A DNA stretch of 64,000 nt, taken from positions 28,529,669-28,593,668 of the forward strand of contig NC_072456.1 of the NCBI RefSeq assembly GCF_027596085.1, given 5' to 3'. Numbering within the stretch: the first letter of the stretch is position 1; each line of letters opens with the position of its first letter. This document shows positions 1 to 17,480 of this stretch, piece by piece. The notes beneath the pieces were generated by a model that saw nothing but the letters and a program-made list of their open reading frames with translations, ran no database searches and had not been told where the DNA came from. Source of the stretch: Anoplopoma fimbria (Eukaryota > Chordata > Actinopteri > Perciformes > Anoplopomatidae). Made by a program: the position numbers and the translations under genes.

Positions 1-902
1 TGATCAACTGTCAGTGAGTAACTGGCCATGTGTCAGACCCCCCCGACCCTCAGACAGCTGCAGGGTGGAGGAGGAAGGAAGTGAGAAGCAGAAGGAGGCC
101 GGTGAGGAAAGGAGTCCTGTGATCTGGATCAGGGTCTGGACTCAGATCAGAGTCTGTGGTTTGGAAGTCAACCAACACAAAGTGAATCTTAAAGACTCAC
201 AAAGAGTCTGAAGACCTTTAATGACTGAAACCTCAACAGAGCCTTGATTTCTGTCCAGATCACTTTGTTTGATTAGCAGAGAGCTTCATGAGCTTAAACA
301 TCTGCTCATAATTCATGTTGTTTAATATTCACATGACTCTTCACAAATCTGCTGTATGAAAGTTAAGCATCATAAATAAAGAGATCAGGTTTCTGAATGA
401 GCTCCAGACCTCGTTGGTTTTTAGTCACTTCTGTGGTGAAACGCTGCAAACACTCATCAAACTGCTTTCTGTCATCACAGCCAGCACCAGGAGGATTCTG
501 GGAAACGAACCGGGGGTTTAATGGCAGTGAGGTTTAATTGAACTCAACGTCTTGGCTCAAGAAAAGTCGACCTGATCACACAGACGACACGTCTGAAGGT
601 TTGTCTTCAGTCTCAAAGATTTAACCCTAAAAATGTTTCAGCTCTTAATCTGAAAACCAGAATGAGAAAAATGTTCAGCTTTTTAGCAACAAGTTAGCAA
701 CAAGTTAGTCTCTCTCTCTCTTTCTTTACTTCCTGTCGTCTCTCTCTTCTGAAGGCCGGTTTTCTTCAGTTTGGTTTACAGCCTCTCGTCCTGCTGACAG
801 TTGAAGGATGAAGGTGTGGAGGCGATGAAGAGGAGGGTGGAGTTGATGAAGATTAGGGTGGAGACGCTCACATAATGAGCAGCATTAGCAATGTCTCTGT
901 TT
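1..902. other. Intergenic, no gene seen
   Basis: No spliced or intact coding signal. Moderate AT content with a short TC run near 708-722. Confidence 0.5.
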
Positions 903-982
903 ATGCAAATGAGATGCAAACGGCATGCAAATGAGATGGTTAACGTCAGTAAAGCAGCTTTAAAGCTGCAGCAGATTTGCAT
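903..982. promoter_or_regulatory. Octamer motif cluster with a 16-bp palindrome
   Basis: ATGCAAAT at 903-910 and 925-932 and its complement ATTTGCAT at 975-982 are perfect POU/Oct octamers. Between them GCAGCTTTAAAGCTGC (954-969) is a perfect palindrome. It may be an enhancer of an off-window gene; function is inference. Confidence 0.4.
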
Positions 983-2261
983 CAAACTGCAGAAACGAGA
1001 CTCATCGTGTTTAGATTAAAACCTTCAGTCTCTGTGAAATAAGAAAACTTATTATTATTATTAATTATTATTTCATCCTGATGTGACTCTTTATGTTATA
1101 AAAATAATAAACTGTTTATTTTATATGTGACAGCAGGAAGTTTCTGTCTGCCTGTAATGTGATCCCCTCAAAGTAAAAGCTTTCACGTGTTTACTTCAAG
1201 TGAAGAGAGAAAAATATGAAATATCAGATTTAATCGACCTTTTGATTCTAATGTGATGACGGATCGTTTATGACTAATAGTTCATCATATTTAATTATGA
1301 GTCAAACCAGAAACATTTCTCTGCCTGTGAATCATGTCGGGTGTTTCTGCAGACAAACAAGATGCACCAGATTATTACTTTGATATTGTTCATACTTGTT
1401 ATTTATGAACCTGTTGATCTTTAATGTTTATTCTTTGATTTATTTTAAACTCTTCTGTTTCCCTTCAGTTTGATCTTTTTAATCTTATGACTGAGAAACA
1501 ATAAATATAATAAAAGAAGAATAAATGACGGATTTGTTTCTGCTCTGTTCATGAATTCATTTCTTTAGATTCTTCTTCATATTTAATATCTGTACTTCCT
1601 GTGAGGAGCCAAGTGGAGGACGGTCTGCAGGTGATCAGGTGATTGATTCCTGCTGATTATTGATCACATGAGTCTGAATAAACAGATCAATAACTCATGA
1701 GGATCCTCTCTGTGACCTTCTGGTCCTCTCGTTGGTTTCTTTCCTGTTTTCTCTCCTCTGATCTGAAGTGACCTTTCTATAAAGTTCGATGATTTCTGAT
1801 GAATTCACTGTGAATATTCATATTCCAAACATTTTTCTAAAAACACAGTTTGGTTAAAGTCTCTGACTGTCTCCGTATCAGACTGTGGTCCTCAGCTCCT
1901 CCTCAGCTCCTCCTCAGCTCCTCCTCAGCTCCACGCTGACTCCGCCCGTCTGGACCTAAATGAGGCCTCTCTGGCTCCAGACGTGCGGTAAACCCGGAGA
2001 GCAGACTTTAATCTGTCAAAGGGGGACCACACAGACTCTCAGACCGGATCCATGCATCCATGCAGTCTGACTCCACACGCCGTCTACAGACTGTGATTCA
2101 CCGTCTGAGAGGAGCTCACACCACCAGGGTCCATCACAAAACCCTTTAACAGGTTCAGACTCTGAGATATCCTTCTGTCTGCACTGATCCAGGGCCAGTT
2201 TAACAGATCCAGAGTCAGTTTTCTGTCTGCACAGATCCCGGGTCAGTTAAACCGTGTCTCC
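983..2261. other. Intergenic, no gene seen
   Basis: AT-rich. Contains a short CTCCTCAGCT tandem at 1,890-1,932 and nothing else I can name. Confidence 0.5.
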
Positions 2262-2340
2262 TCTCATTACATTACATTACATTACAGTCATTTAGCAGAC
2301 GCTTTTATCCAAAGCAACTTACAATCAGTAGTATATTACA
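2262..2340 (+). mobile_element. Fish interspersed repeat fragment (GTCATTTAGCAGACGCTTTT type)
   Basis: A short CATTA tandem leads into CAGTCATTTAGCAGACGC, TTTTATCCAAAGCAACTTAC. This block is very common in teleost genomes as a retroposon tail. Family not assigned. Confidence 0.7.
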
Positions 2341-3344
2341 TATCATTACATGTTCACATTCACACTCTCAGGGTTCATGCAGCACCAGAGCCCCATAAAA
2401 GGGTTCTGAGCGGTCCGGCGGTTTTCTGGGCGTCTCCTCTGCAGCGCTGCGTTCCTTGTTCCTGAGCAGCCGGAGAGGAATGTGAGGAATGTGAGGAATG
2501 TGAGGAATGCAGCAGACATGTGACAACACTGACAGTCCAGGATCCAGAGTCCACTCAGACCAAACAAACTACAGGAAACAGCAGGAAGATCAGAGGATCA
2601 GAGGATGAAACATGAAACCAGAAACAACATGTTTCATAAATCTTTGTGCAGAAAACAATCTGAGCAGAAACTTTATTTAAACCTCTCTGATGCACAAAAA
2701 ATACAAAATGATGCAAATGTATTCATCAGATCAAGAAAACTGAAACTGTGAAGAAAACAACTGAAAGGTATTTTAGGACTGACAGATTGAGTCACCTGAT
2801 AAAAGAGTTTGTTGTTTCCTCTCTGACTCTCTGGATCAGATCAGAGTAAGTTCAAACTAAAGGTTTGCGTATGAGGAAACATGAACCATCAACATGTTGT
2901 TTGTTCATGATTCAAATCTTAAAGTCAGATTTTCTGCACAGAGATTATGAATCTTATTAAAGAGACTTTAATGAGAACATCAGTAGATTTACAATATAAA
3001 TAAACTGTAAAACGATAAAAAGAGGAAAATAACTCGTCTGTTTGTGCATTTTAATGATTTAAATAAGAAACATTCATGTTTTCATAAGTTGATTCACCTA
3101 AAAATGACCTCCTCCTCAGGTGGATCCTCGTGACCTGGTCTGGTTCTCACTTCCTCAGGTCTCTGTCTTGTGAACCAGCTCACCTGCAGCTCAGGTGAGC
3201 TGGTTCACCTCCACCCTCGTACTAACATGCCTCTGACAGCAGCTGTGTTCTGCTGCTCCTCAAACACATCATGTTACAGATCAACGCAGATGTTTAAATC
3301 TAAATGATTAAACTCAGGAAGCTAATGTTGCAAAAGAACACTAA
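2341..3344. other. Intergenic, no gene seen
   Basis: A GAGGAATGT short tandem lies near 2,474-2,512. Around 3,175-3,205 CAGCTCACCTGCAGCTCAGG precedes a repeated AGGTGAGCTGGTTCACC palindrome-like stretch. No coding features. Confidence 0.45.
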
Positions 3345-3412
3345 TGTTGCTACATGGAGCTAATGTTGCTACATGGAGCTAATGTTGCTACATGGAGCTA
3401 ATGTTGCTACAG
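3345..3412 (+). repeat. 19-bp tandem repeat
   Basis: Four copies of TAATGTTGCTACATGGAGC. Confidence 0.9.
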
Positions 3413-3710
3413 GATGCTGATGTCGCTAGATTAAGCTAATGTAAGCTAATCGTTATTTTAACCCAAACGACCATCTTTTTCTAAACCTAACAAAGTAGTT
3501 TTATTGTCTAAACCTAACTGAGTTTCCTGTGAAAATGGAAGTTTATTTTGAAAAGTCTTTATTCAGGCAACAAGAGGAAATTGTTGCAGAAAAATTAGGA
3601 GCAACTTTTTTTAAGATATTAAAGGAACCTTTGGACGTCATCAATTAGCCTGTTGTGCTAACGACAGCACATGTAGCTAACGACGTAGCGCTAAAAGACT
3701 TAAAGGACTG

Positions 3711-4058
3711 CTTCATGTTCATAGAGATCAGTTATAGATTATTGATTTATAGACACACGTCTGCTTCATGTTCATATAGATCAGTTATAGATTATTGATT
3801 TATAGACACACGTCTGCTTCATGTTCATATAGATCAGTTATAGATTATTGATTTATAGACACACGTCTGCTTCATGTTCATATAGATCAGTTATAGATTA
3901 TTGATTTATAGACACACGTCTGCTTCATGTTCATATAGATCAGTTATAGATTATTGATTTATAGACACACGTCTTCATGTTCATTCATGTTCATATAGAT
4001 CAGTTATAGATTATTGATTTATAGACACACGTCTGCTTCATGTTCATATAGATCAGTT
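3711..4058 (+). repeat. 53-bp minisatellite
   Basis: About 6.5 nearly identical copies of a 53-bp unit containing CATGTTCATATAGATCAGTT and ATTTATAGACACACGTCTGC. Confidence 0.95.
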
Positions 4059-4168
4059 TCAGTCGTCATGACGCAGACGTCCTCCGCTCTGCTGGTTTGT
4101 CTGCCGTCACAGAGCTCTGACATTCAGACCCGGGCTATTTAGAGCGCACCAGCCCTGGTCTGAGTCAG

Positions 4169-4171
<3 letters not shown>

Positions 4172-4238
<67 letters not shown>
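4172..4238 (+). repeat. TG microsatellite
   Basis: Uninterrupted TG dinucleotides. Confidence 0.98.
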
Positions 4239-4240
<2 letters not shown>

Positions 4241-4346
4241 GTCGGCGTGGCGTTGTGTTTGCGTCTGTCGGCTGCAGGGCGAAGCCTAAAGTCTGCTGCT
4301 GTGGGTGTTTTCTGACTCTATGAAACCAACATGAGTCACACCGAGG

Positions 4347-4348
<2 letters not shown>

Positions 4349-4424
<76 letters not shown>
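4349..4424 (+). repeat. TG microsatellite
   Basis: Second of three long TG tracts within 500 bp. Confidence 0.98.
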
Positions 4425-4425
<1 letters not shown>

Positions 4426-4545
4426 GTAAGGTGTGGGATCAGATTCCTGCAGTAGCTCTTGTTTGTTCTTGAACATATTTTGGGATGAGCTGTTTAACGC
4501 TGCACGCTATCTGAGCATTTATTCTCCCACTGCAGAGACACGCCT

Positions 4546-4666
<121 letters not shown>

Positions 4667-4669
4667 CAT

Positions 4670-7179
4670 GTTCAGATCAGACGTCTGCTGCTTCATATTT
4701 AACTTAATTGACGGGTTTAAAGGTTATTTTTCTACGTTTCATAACAGGAAGTGTAACATTTGTAACTTTGTTGCTTCAGACTCAACTTTGACTCGTCGTC
4801 CTGCAGACTTCAACTACTAAAACATAACGTTCACATAAACATAATCTGCATTCTCCATCACATTCATAAGAAAACATATTTCCTCCTGGATTATTTTTTC
4901 AAAGTTGTGAATTGAAACTAAATTAAATAAAAACCATCAAAACGACTTGGTTATGTTTAGTAATAAAATAAATACGTTTGTTACGTTATTTTACGTCCAT
5001 AACGTGAACACATGAACAACGGTCTCCTGCATGAGTCTCACTGTGTTGGAACATGATTGTTAGATATCAGTTTTGAGCTGGATGAAGTTTAACTACTTTA
5101 AACTAGAACTGATGACGTGAAGAGATTCATCCAACGACTCCAGGACTCTAAACACTAAAAACACCAAAGTCACAGAGAGTTAATATAGATATGTGACAGA
5201 TGATAGGGGGGGGGGGGCTGTGGTCGGAGCCCATCCCTCTGCAGGGCGAGGCCTGTGGTCTGTGGTTTTGGTGGTTTTGGTGGTTTTGGTTTGAGGAAGG
5301 TCTTCTGGAGGGCTGCTGTGTAGAGACAAGGGGGGGGTATTTATTCTATTTTGAATCTCATCTCCCCCCAAAGTCCAACAACAGTGAAGACACAGTACCC
5401 AAGTACTTTTACTAAAGTACTTCATTCTGAAACATATCAGAATGCATTCGTAGCTCATCTGTAACAAACACACGACAAACAGAACACAAACATTCCTGGA
5501 GAGCATTTTATGAATTTGCATCATAATGAATGTAAACAGCAGCAACAAAAACAAATCTCTGATCAGATAAAATGGCCGACATCTTCACATTAAAAACTCA
5601 ACATGAGTAAAAACCTTGTCCATCAGCTTTGACTGTGTTGGAGCACCAAGCATCCTGATGTGAACACAGAGTCCACCTCCTCTGGTCCATTGTAGTCCTG
5701 CTCTCTGTTAAGGTCATTTTGATCCTGGACCACGATGGATCCAGGTCTCTGTGAAGATGTGGGATCAACACTCACCGACATGAAAAGCCAGGAGCATGCT
5801 GGGTAGTGGAGTAGCCTCAGGTCCTAGCTGGGTTAGCTTAGCTTCCTTTGCGCCGCTCTGGGGCAGTTTGGTGGCGTTTGGTCCGGCAGGTCTGTCTGGT
5901 TGGTCGGCCGTGGACGCTGATCGTCTCAAAGCTCTTAATCCTCACAATTCCTTTAAGATGTTCATGAATGTTTTCTGTCAGATGACATTAGTGATAAACA
6001 GTAAAAAAACAACAAATAAAGACAAAGATATAGTGAAATTCATGGAAGCTACCAGCGGCAGCATGAACATATTGTACTTTTTACTGTACTACATCTCAGA
6101 GGTACATATTGTACTATTTACTGCAGAAAGCTTTTCCATGCAGGATTAGTATTTTCCCAGAGTACTATGAGTACTTCTACTGATGGTGTGGTATTTAGAT
6201 TCGGTTCCTCTGCAGGTTCAGGTGTGTTTTTGTCTGCAGGTTGAATGGAGGCGGGACTCATGAAACTAAACCCTGAACCGTTGGATGAGGAACACCTCGT
6301 TAAACACCACAGAAGAAGAGGAAGCAGGTGTCGTCCCAGCTGGAGAGGACGGGCGTGAACCGTCTCCGTCCTGCTGTTTGACACAAAGACTGGCAGCTCG
6401 TCCAGTCATCTGATTGGCTGTGACGGTTACTGCTCGTTAAGTGGGCGGGGCCAGGAGTCTAACTGTTCTCTGGTTTAAACTGTCAGTCAGACGCCAATGA
6501 GGTCCTACAATATAACTGTATTCTCTAGAGCTGGAGGAGGTATGCAGACACTTTACTACTGTAAAAGTACTAGTACACACTGTGGAGATACTGCACTAGT
6601 ACAAGTACTTCCTTCTAAACCCTTCTGAAGAAAAAGTGTTTAAGTATTATCAGCTAAATTAAGTTATTATGAGTACTCATTATGACAAAAAGGCTAATTT
6701 ATTGGTATTTTATTCTCTATATTATATTTAATTTTCATCATTAAACCTGTGAACAAAAATTTCTAAAACAAGTGAATAAATGAGTGAAGATATTTTAGTT
6801 TTTAACATGAGATAAAACTTTATTCAACCAGGAACCTGTTGTGGATCAGCTGCAAAACAAAGTAAAGAATAGTTCAAATATAAAATAACAAAAAGACAAA
6901 AACCTGGATATGGATCATCAATACAAACAGACTTTTCCTCCACTCAGCATGAGCTCCTCACTCTGTAATTAGACCTCCTCATAAACAGACTCCAGAACAG
7001 CGGAGTCCCTCAGGGCCGTGTGTTCGATCCCCTCCTGTTCACGCTGGGCACCCTCTTCACCCCAAACATGAAGAGAAGTTTTCAGATAAAACATCGATCG
7101 GATAACAAACAACGAGACTTCAATCAATAGATGTTATTATAGCCACACGGAAAATATTTTAATAAATACTATAAAACTT
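4670..7179. other. Intergenic, no gene seen
   Basis: Holds a run of G near 5,207-5,217 with a GGTTTTGGT triplet tandem at 5,262-5,290, and several TAGTACTT-like phrases. No convincing exon. Confidence 0.45.
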
Positions 7180-7350
7180 TGTGACAGACTGGAGACCTGT
7201 CCAGGTGAACCCCGTCCAGGTGAACCCCGTCCAGGTGAACCCCGTCCAGGTGAACCCTGCCTTCGCCCATTGACAGCTGGGATCGGCTCCAGCACCCCGC
7301 GACCCTTAACTGGATAAGCGGTTACGGAAGATGGATGGATGGATGGACTA
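7180..7350 (+). mobile_element. Retroposon 3' tail ending in ATGG repeats
   Basis: Contains GACAGCTGGGATCGGCTCCA, CACCCCGCGACCC and GGATAAGCGGTTACGGAAGA followed by ATGG units, a widespread fish RTE/SINE-type tail. Its GTCCAGGTGAACCCC part is tandemly repeated four times. Confidence 0.75.
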
Positions 7351-7484
7351 TAAAACTTCTCATCAATATAAAAAGATAAGTAAAATAAATATATGCACGT
7401 AAAACGGCCTCCCATCATGCACTGGGCTCACATGACGACAGGTTGAAGACTTCACCTGAGAATCACCTGAACTCAGCAGGTGTT

Positions 7485-7486
<2 letters not shown>

Positions 7487-7571
<85 letters not shown>
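7487..7571 (+). repeat. CA microsatellite
   Basis: Uninterrupted CA dinucleotides. Confidence 0.98.
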
Positions 7572-7572
<1 letters not shown>

Positions 7573-10500
7573 GCAGGTCTCTTTGATCCATTCACAGTGG
7601 AGCAGCAGGAGACCAGCTGTATCTTCATTCATTCACAGAAACCAGCGCTGGAGGAAGTATTCAGATCGTCTACTGAAGTACAAGAACCAGTTCAACAAAG
7701 TACAAATACTCCACTACGAGTAAAGTCCTGCAAGTATTAAGACCAAGTTGGCACAAAAAAAATTGACATTTCTGAACCAAAAGTCAGTTTCAAATCACGT
7801 TTGTAAAAAACGAACGTCACATGGTCACGTTTATGCAACAAAACTACAGCGTTCAGGTTAGAAGAAAACTTAACGAAACATCATGTTAAGTAAAAAGCAT
7901 AAAGTCATTGTTTACTTACACATGAACATGGACAGTGATCTCCTGAGTGAAAGTCCTGTGTTTGTTTGACTAATATACTTAAAGTACTTCCTCGCTAGTT
8001 GTACTGGTTATAATACCACGTAACTTCAATAACGCCGTTCGTTAACTCGCTCTGACTGAATGCAAAGACGTCCATATTCAACCTATCGATGGTTGACAGA
8101 ACAATGAAAACATTATTTCCTGGTTAATATCAGCAAAATGTAGTTAAATGTATTAGTTCTGCAGAAACACTCCTTTCACAGTGTTTTATTATCAATAATT
8201 CAGTTGTCAATGTGCAGCCAACTCTGGAAACTTTATGCACTTCTGGTTAATTTACTGTAAAAGTAAAATACTGCTTTATATTTTGTAAAATACTCGTTAG
8301 TTGTTTTTTCTTTGTCTCTGCATCATCTGACAGGAAACTAGACAGCTACTGGATATACTTTAAGTTTTACACATACATATATTTATAAGAATAACTTATT
8401 GTTTAATTACTGTCATTGTTTCTAAAACAACATTATTATTGTAAACAAAATGAACTATAACACTCAAAAGTTAAAGAACTCAGTCTGCAGCATCACATGA
8501 TGTATTATTGGAATATTATTATTGCTGATGCATTCATGTGTAATCAGCATTTTCAGTTGTATCTGATATATTATCATCTCCACAGAACTGTTTCTTGTTT
8601 GTTGAATCTGCATCTCATTTGCATATTAAGAGCAGAAACAGCTGTCGTGTTCAGGTGGAGGTGGAGGAATGAGGGAGGGGGGGCCCTGAGGCGGTCCTGA
8701 GGCGGTCCTGGTCTCAGGTTTCTGTCCCTGCAGCATTGTGGGGGAAAGTCAACAGCTCAGATTTGCATAATGAAAGAGAAAAGAGTCTGATACAGATGTT
8801 TAACGAATGAGACCTTTAACTTCCTCCATCACTGAGACAGTTTATCTGTTTTCATATCAGAACCTCTGAACCAGGTCTTCACTCACTGAACTACAACAGA
8901 GGAGATCCACATGGGTCCCTGCAGGATTTACAGGTTCTACATGTATCAGATCCGGGATGTGCTGGTCTGATGAAAGCTGGTTTCATCTTTAATGAACAAA
9001 GAAGAGACGACTTCATGACGGCTTTCTGTCCTTATAAGGACCTTTAGAGTGAGGACATTTTGGAAAGTGCCTGCTTTAAATAAAGATTAAAAACTGTGTT
9101 TTAAATATATTATTATTAGAATAGAGTATTTAAAGTGTTCTTCGGGATGAACAACAGACCAAATACTTTCTCATAAAAGGCTCATAACTGATCTTTAACA
9201 CATTAGTAAGAGCAATTAAATGTCTTCTGTTTTTTCAGGATAAAACACATCATCAGTATTCAGTTCAGAGTTCTGCAGAGAGTCGTGTACAGGACTGCAT
9301 CATCTGCATAAAAGCAGATCTTATTAGTCGGAGTTCTCTTATTATGTGGTACTCCTGTATGAATTAAAAGACAGTTTGATTAACTTATTGATAACAGATG
9401 ATTCTAATAATCAATCATATCTGTAGCTGTTAATGTTTGAAGTTATTGCTCTGGTTTCATCACTGAGTATTTACATTAACTTTCACGCTTTAACATCGAC
9501 TCAACTGTCTGCAGGACGTCGTGTCACTTCTACCAGTCGTCAACTTTCATGAAAATGAAGTGAACACTTTAACTGAATTTACAGAAAATATAAAAATAAT
9601 ATATTTGTATTATAGATATTTAAACAGCTGGTCAGAGACATTGGAGCACTGCAGACGAAGAAGACGTGATTATAGATCTCCAGTAGAATGTGTTAATGTG
9701 AGGAAGGTTATCGCTCCTCACATCTCATGTTTTCAGCTTTATATGCTTCATGTAAAGTCATAATGTATTCATTTATATATAAATTCTTACTTTTACACCT
9801 CACAGAAATACTTTTAACATTGACACAGTTTTTTATCCAAACTCTGCCTGAAAAACTTATTTTCCTTTCCACAGATAGAGAGCTTCACAGTTAAAGGGCT
9901 GCCTTTTCATTCTGGTTTAAAGTGTTTAAAGAAACGTCCTTTTTCTTCCAGTCTGTTCCAGGTCTTTCCAGGTCTTTCCAGGTCTTTAGGCCGGTCCCTG
10001 TAGACCCTGCAGACCCTCAGTCAGGCGGTCCCTGCCGGGCTGGAGTCCCCCGAGCTCCTCTGGTTTGTGGTCTGGAGGACAAACAGAAGCAGGAGGGAGG
10101 GAGGGGACGTTTGGTTTGAGATCAAAGTGTGGTTTGGGTGGGTGGGGCTAGGCAGTTGGTGGTGGGGGGGAAACCTCAGCACACGGTCTGTAATTGTGGG
10201 CTCATGCACGAAGAGAAAGGAGGCTCTGTGACGATGATGAAGGTCTCTGATTCAGAGAAAGAAGAACGTTGAATCACATCTTTTGTTTTCACGTCAGCGG
10301 AGATCTGAATGTTTTAAACTTGAATCATCGTAAAACACTTTATTTATCACTTAAAGTCTTTTATTTTACAATAAATCCAGTTGAATTCTTCATTAAAAAC
10401 CACAGCTTCACACATTAAGTGTAAGTTTAGTGTTTATTGTTCATTCATGGATTTTCTCATAATTGAGGCATTTTATGTCTTTGTGCAGGTTTATATGTTT

Positions 10501-10874
10501 TTATTATTTCATTAAGCAAACTGCTGAGTAAATGATTTCATTCGTACTTAATGATGTTCTATAAAGTGAAGTCAGCTGAGTTAATTGAATCATTTAAGAA
10601 ACTGAGTTTCTTTGTTGCGTTAATGGTTAATAATGTGTTTCTTTAAAGATCCATTAAACTGAAGAAGTTCTCTGTTTTTAAATGATCAATGGAGTTTCCA
10701 GAAAAGTTGATTGAAGCGTTTTTTAGGTTTTATTTTGAAACTTCTTCAGGGGAAAAGAGAGGATGAAGTTGTGAAGGAACATTTTGACTTGATGCTTGTC
10801 TCTGAACATTTATTTTCTGTGAAGAAAAGACGGTGAAGACTTCGTCCTCCATCTTCAAAACGTTCTACCTTCAT
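7572..10874. other. Intergenic, no gene seen
   Basis: AT-rich non-coding sequence. Isolated octamers (ATTTGCAT) near 8,617 and 8,761. At 9,285-9,320 and 9,335-9,355 there are scraps resembling LINE-derived sequence. A GGTCTTTCCA triple repeat lies at 9,960-9,988. Confidence 0.4.
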
Positions 10875-11345
10875 TCAATTCAATTCAGTTTATTTTGTAT
10901 AGCCCAAAATCACAAATTACAAATTTGCCTCTGAGGGCTTTACAATCTGTGCACATACTGGGGGACTACCTAGGATACACTGAGCTCCTCTCTCCTCTTC
11001 TCTCCCTCCATCTTTATGTATTAATCTCCTATTTATGCACATTACTGATTTTGCTTCTTCCCCGGAGTTCTTGTGCTTTCTCGCCTCGCAGGTTCCCATG
11101 AATCGGGGTTCTATCTGGACGGTGTTCGTGCCTCCTGCTGAGGCCCTGCTGACACCCACTACTACTACCATTATCATTATTAGTCACATTACTATTACTA
11201 TTCCCTATATCATTATTTTAATTTTACTATAGTCATTGCTGCTTTTATAAAAAAAAGTGTTTTCCTTGGTTACTCTGCTTACTACTGTGATTATATGAAT
11301 CATTTATGTCAAATACATTGAAAGTGTTGTAACTCTGTTATGTTG
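10875..11345 (+). mobile_element. Rearranged LINE 3' fragment
   Basis: Starts with the LINE tail in antisense (TTCAATTCAATTCAG through GGGCTTTACAATCTGT, to about 10,950). It then continues with 3' UTR sequence in sense orientation (GGGGGACTACCTAGGATACA to GTTCATTC) homologous to 43,690-42,960. The inverted junction marks a rearranged copy. Confidence 0.7.
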
Positions 11346-11420
11346 TTCATTCATGGTTCTTCATGGTTCTTCATGGTTCTTCATGGTTCTTCATGGTTCT
11401 TCATGGTTCTTCATGGTTCT
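11345..11420 (+). repeat. 10-bp repeat TTCATGGTTC
   Basis: Seven near-perfect tandem copies starting at the end of the LINE fragment. Confidence 0.95.
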
Positions 11421-12064
11421 CAGGTGTTTTGTTCTGCAGCTGATGACTTAATGTTCTCCAGATTGTTGTTTCATTCTGTTTGACTGAAGAACTCTGACTC
11501 CAAGTTAGATTTAGATTTATTTACTGCAGAGTCAGTTTTGTCTGTGATTCTGTTTTTATATAAATCAACTTGTTTCATGTATTTTCATAAACCAACTTTC
11601 ATGTTTCCTCCTTTCTAGTTTAAAGACACTGAAGCTCTTTAATTGTTTAAATATGATCACCTTCCTTTTGTTTGTAGACAGAAGTCTTTCTGTGAGATGG
11701 AATAAAACAAGCTGATCCAACAGAAAAACAAGATTTTTGTTTTTACTTTACTTTGTTCTGAAATGATTCTCCTTAAAACTAAATTCTTCTTCTGTCTGAC
11801 CAATTTTTACTGATTCACACAGAAACACAGCCAGAGGCCTCAGGAGGAGGAGGAGGAGGAGGAGGAGGAGGAGGAGGAGGGGGGTGGTGTTGGTGTTTCT
11901 CTGCGGTGGGACGGGTGGAGGAGACGCCCGACTCAGTAAATTTAGACTCAGCCGAGACAAAAATAACCGTCGGCGTCCAGAGAAGATATTTATAGTTCAG
12001 AGAGTTTGAGGAAGAAAAGAAAAGACTCCCTGTTCTCTGAGAGACTTTATAGTCCAGATCAGTT
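11421..12064. other. Intergenic, with GGA run
   Basis: A GGA trinucleotide tract lies at 11,843-11,880. No gene seen. Confidence 0.5.
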
Positions 12065-12170
12065 CAGTTTATTTAGTTTAGTTTAGTTTAGTTTAGTTTA
12101 GTTTAGTTTAGTTTAGTTTAGTTTAGTTTAGTTTAGTTTAGTTTAGTTTAGTTTAGTTTAGTTTAGTTCA
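12065..12170 (+). repeat. GTTTA pentanucleotide array
   Basis: About 21 copies of GTTTA. Confidence 0.97.
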
Positions 12171-16264
<4,094 letters not shown>

Positions 16265-16851
16265 TCCTGTCTGCTGCTGAGATGCTGCTGCTCCAGCAGA
16301 CCACTGCATAGAAGATGGCTGATGCCACCACAGAGTCAAAGAAGGTCCTCAGGAGGTCTCCCTGCACTCCTGAGGACCTCAGTCTCCTCAGCAGATACAG
16401 TCTGCTCTGACCCTTTTTATACAGTGCATTTGTGTGATTAGTCCAGTCCAGTTTATTGTTAAGTGAACACCCAGGTACTTATAAGATCTCACCATCTCCA
16501 TGTCCTGTCCCTGGATGTTCACTGGTTCTGGAGGACAGTGTTTACCCCGGTGGAAGTCCACCACCAGCTCTTTGGTTTCACCAGAGTTGATCTGGAGGCG
16601 GTTCCTCTGGCTCCATCCTATGAAGTCCTGGTTCAGTTCTCTGTATTCCCTCTCATCACCGGAGGAGATGAGGTGACGATGCAGAGTCATCAGAGAACTT
16701 TAGCAGGTGGCAGGTAGCAGAGTTGTATGTGAAGTCTGATGTGTAGATGGAGAAGAGGAATGGAGCCAGAACGGTTCCTTGTGGGGCCCCCGTGCTGCAG
16801 GACACCAGGTCTGACTCACACTCCCCTATCCTCACATACTGTGGACGGTTA
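16265..16851 (-). mobile_element. Non-LTR retrotransposon reverse transcriptase remnant (L2-like)
   Basis: Read on the minus strand: TGAPQGTVLAPFLFSIYTSDF-like RT motif near 16,790-16,725, then ELNQDFIGWSQRNRLQINSG, TKELVVDFHRG, SYKYLGVHL and, in a shifted frame, KKGQSRLYLLRRLRSSGVQG and FFDSVVASAIFY. The order is that of the RT fingers, palm and thumb of L2-type LINEs. At least one frameshift and no complete reading frame: a dead 5'-truncated copy. Confidence 0.85.
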
Positions 16852-16972
16852 GCATAGAGTTAGCTTCTAGTGCCAGTTAGCATAGAGTTAGCTTCTAGGT
16901 GCAGTTTTGTTTGGATAGTATCTGGTTCCAGTCAGCTGATGGTGAAACTGAAACCCAACCTGTGAGTTACTT

Positions 16973-16973
<1 letters not shown>

Positions 16974-17066
<93 letters not shown>
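16974..17066 (+). repeat. TG microsatellite
   Basis: Uninterrupted TG dinucleotides. Confidence 0.98.
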
Positions 17067-17068
<2 letters not shown>

Positions 17069-17344
17069 CAGGAGGAGGAGTTCTGGTCTTCTGTTCTGCA
17101 GGGTTTCATTCCATCGAGGACTTCTTCTTTTGTTTTTATGTCCTCGGGGACAAATCAGGTGTCTTCATTTAAAATGCTGATGCGGCAGCAGGTCTTTCAG
17201 GTCCCTGCAGGTCATTAAATGTTCCTGAGGTATGTTACAGGAGGTGTTATGAGATGAGCCTCTCTGCTGAACGGGTTCTCAGCACCATGGAAACACTCTC
17301 TTTATGTAACATCCGTATTCATCCTGCAGCCGTCAGTCACGCTC

Positions 17345-17480
17345 TCTGTATGGACAAAAGTATGTGGACACCTGAACATCAACATGTTCTATAGAGATGA
17401 AACTGATCGTGTCTTTCTGCAGCTTTTAAAACCAGGTGTAGTTTGAGAAGGTTGTGTTGAGAGTCCTGATGTAATAAAGC
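17345..17480 (+). mobile_element. Probable interspersed repeat fragment
   Basis: Begins ATGGACAAAAGTATGTGGAC, a phrase I recognise from dispersed fish repeats. No terminal repeats found. Confidence 0.35.

Noticed and set aside
5796..6149. 117-codon plus-strand frame
   Set aside because: Contains GTTAGCTTAGC-type intergenic words, has no homology I recognise, and shows no splice or promoter support.
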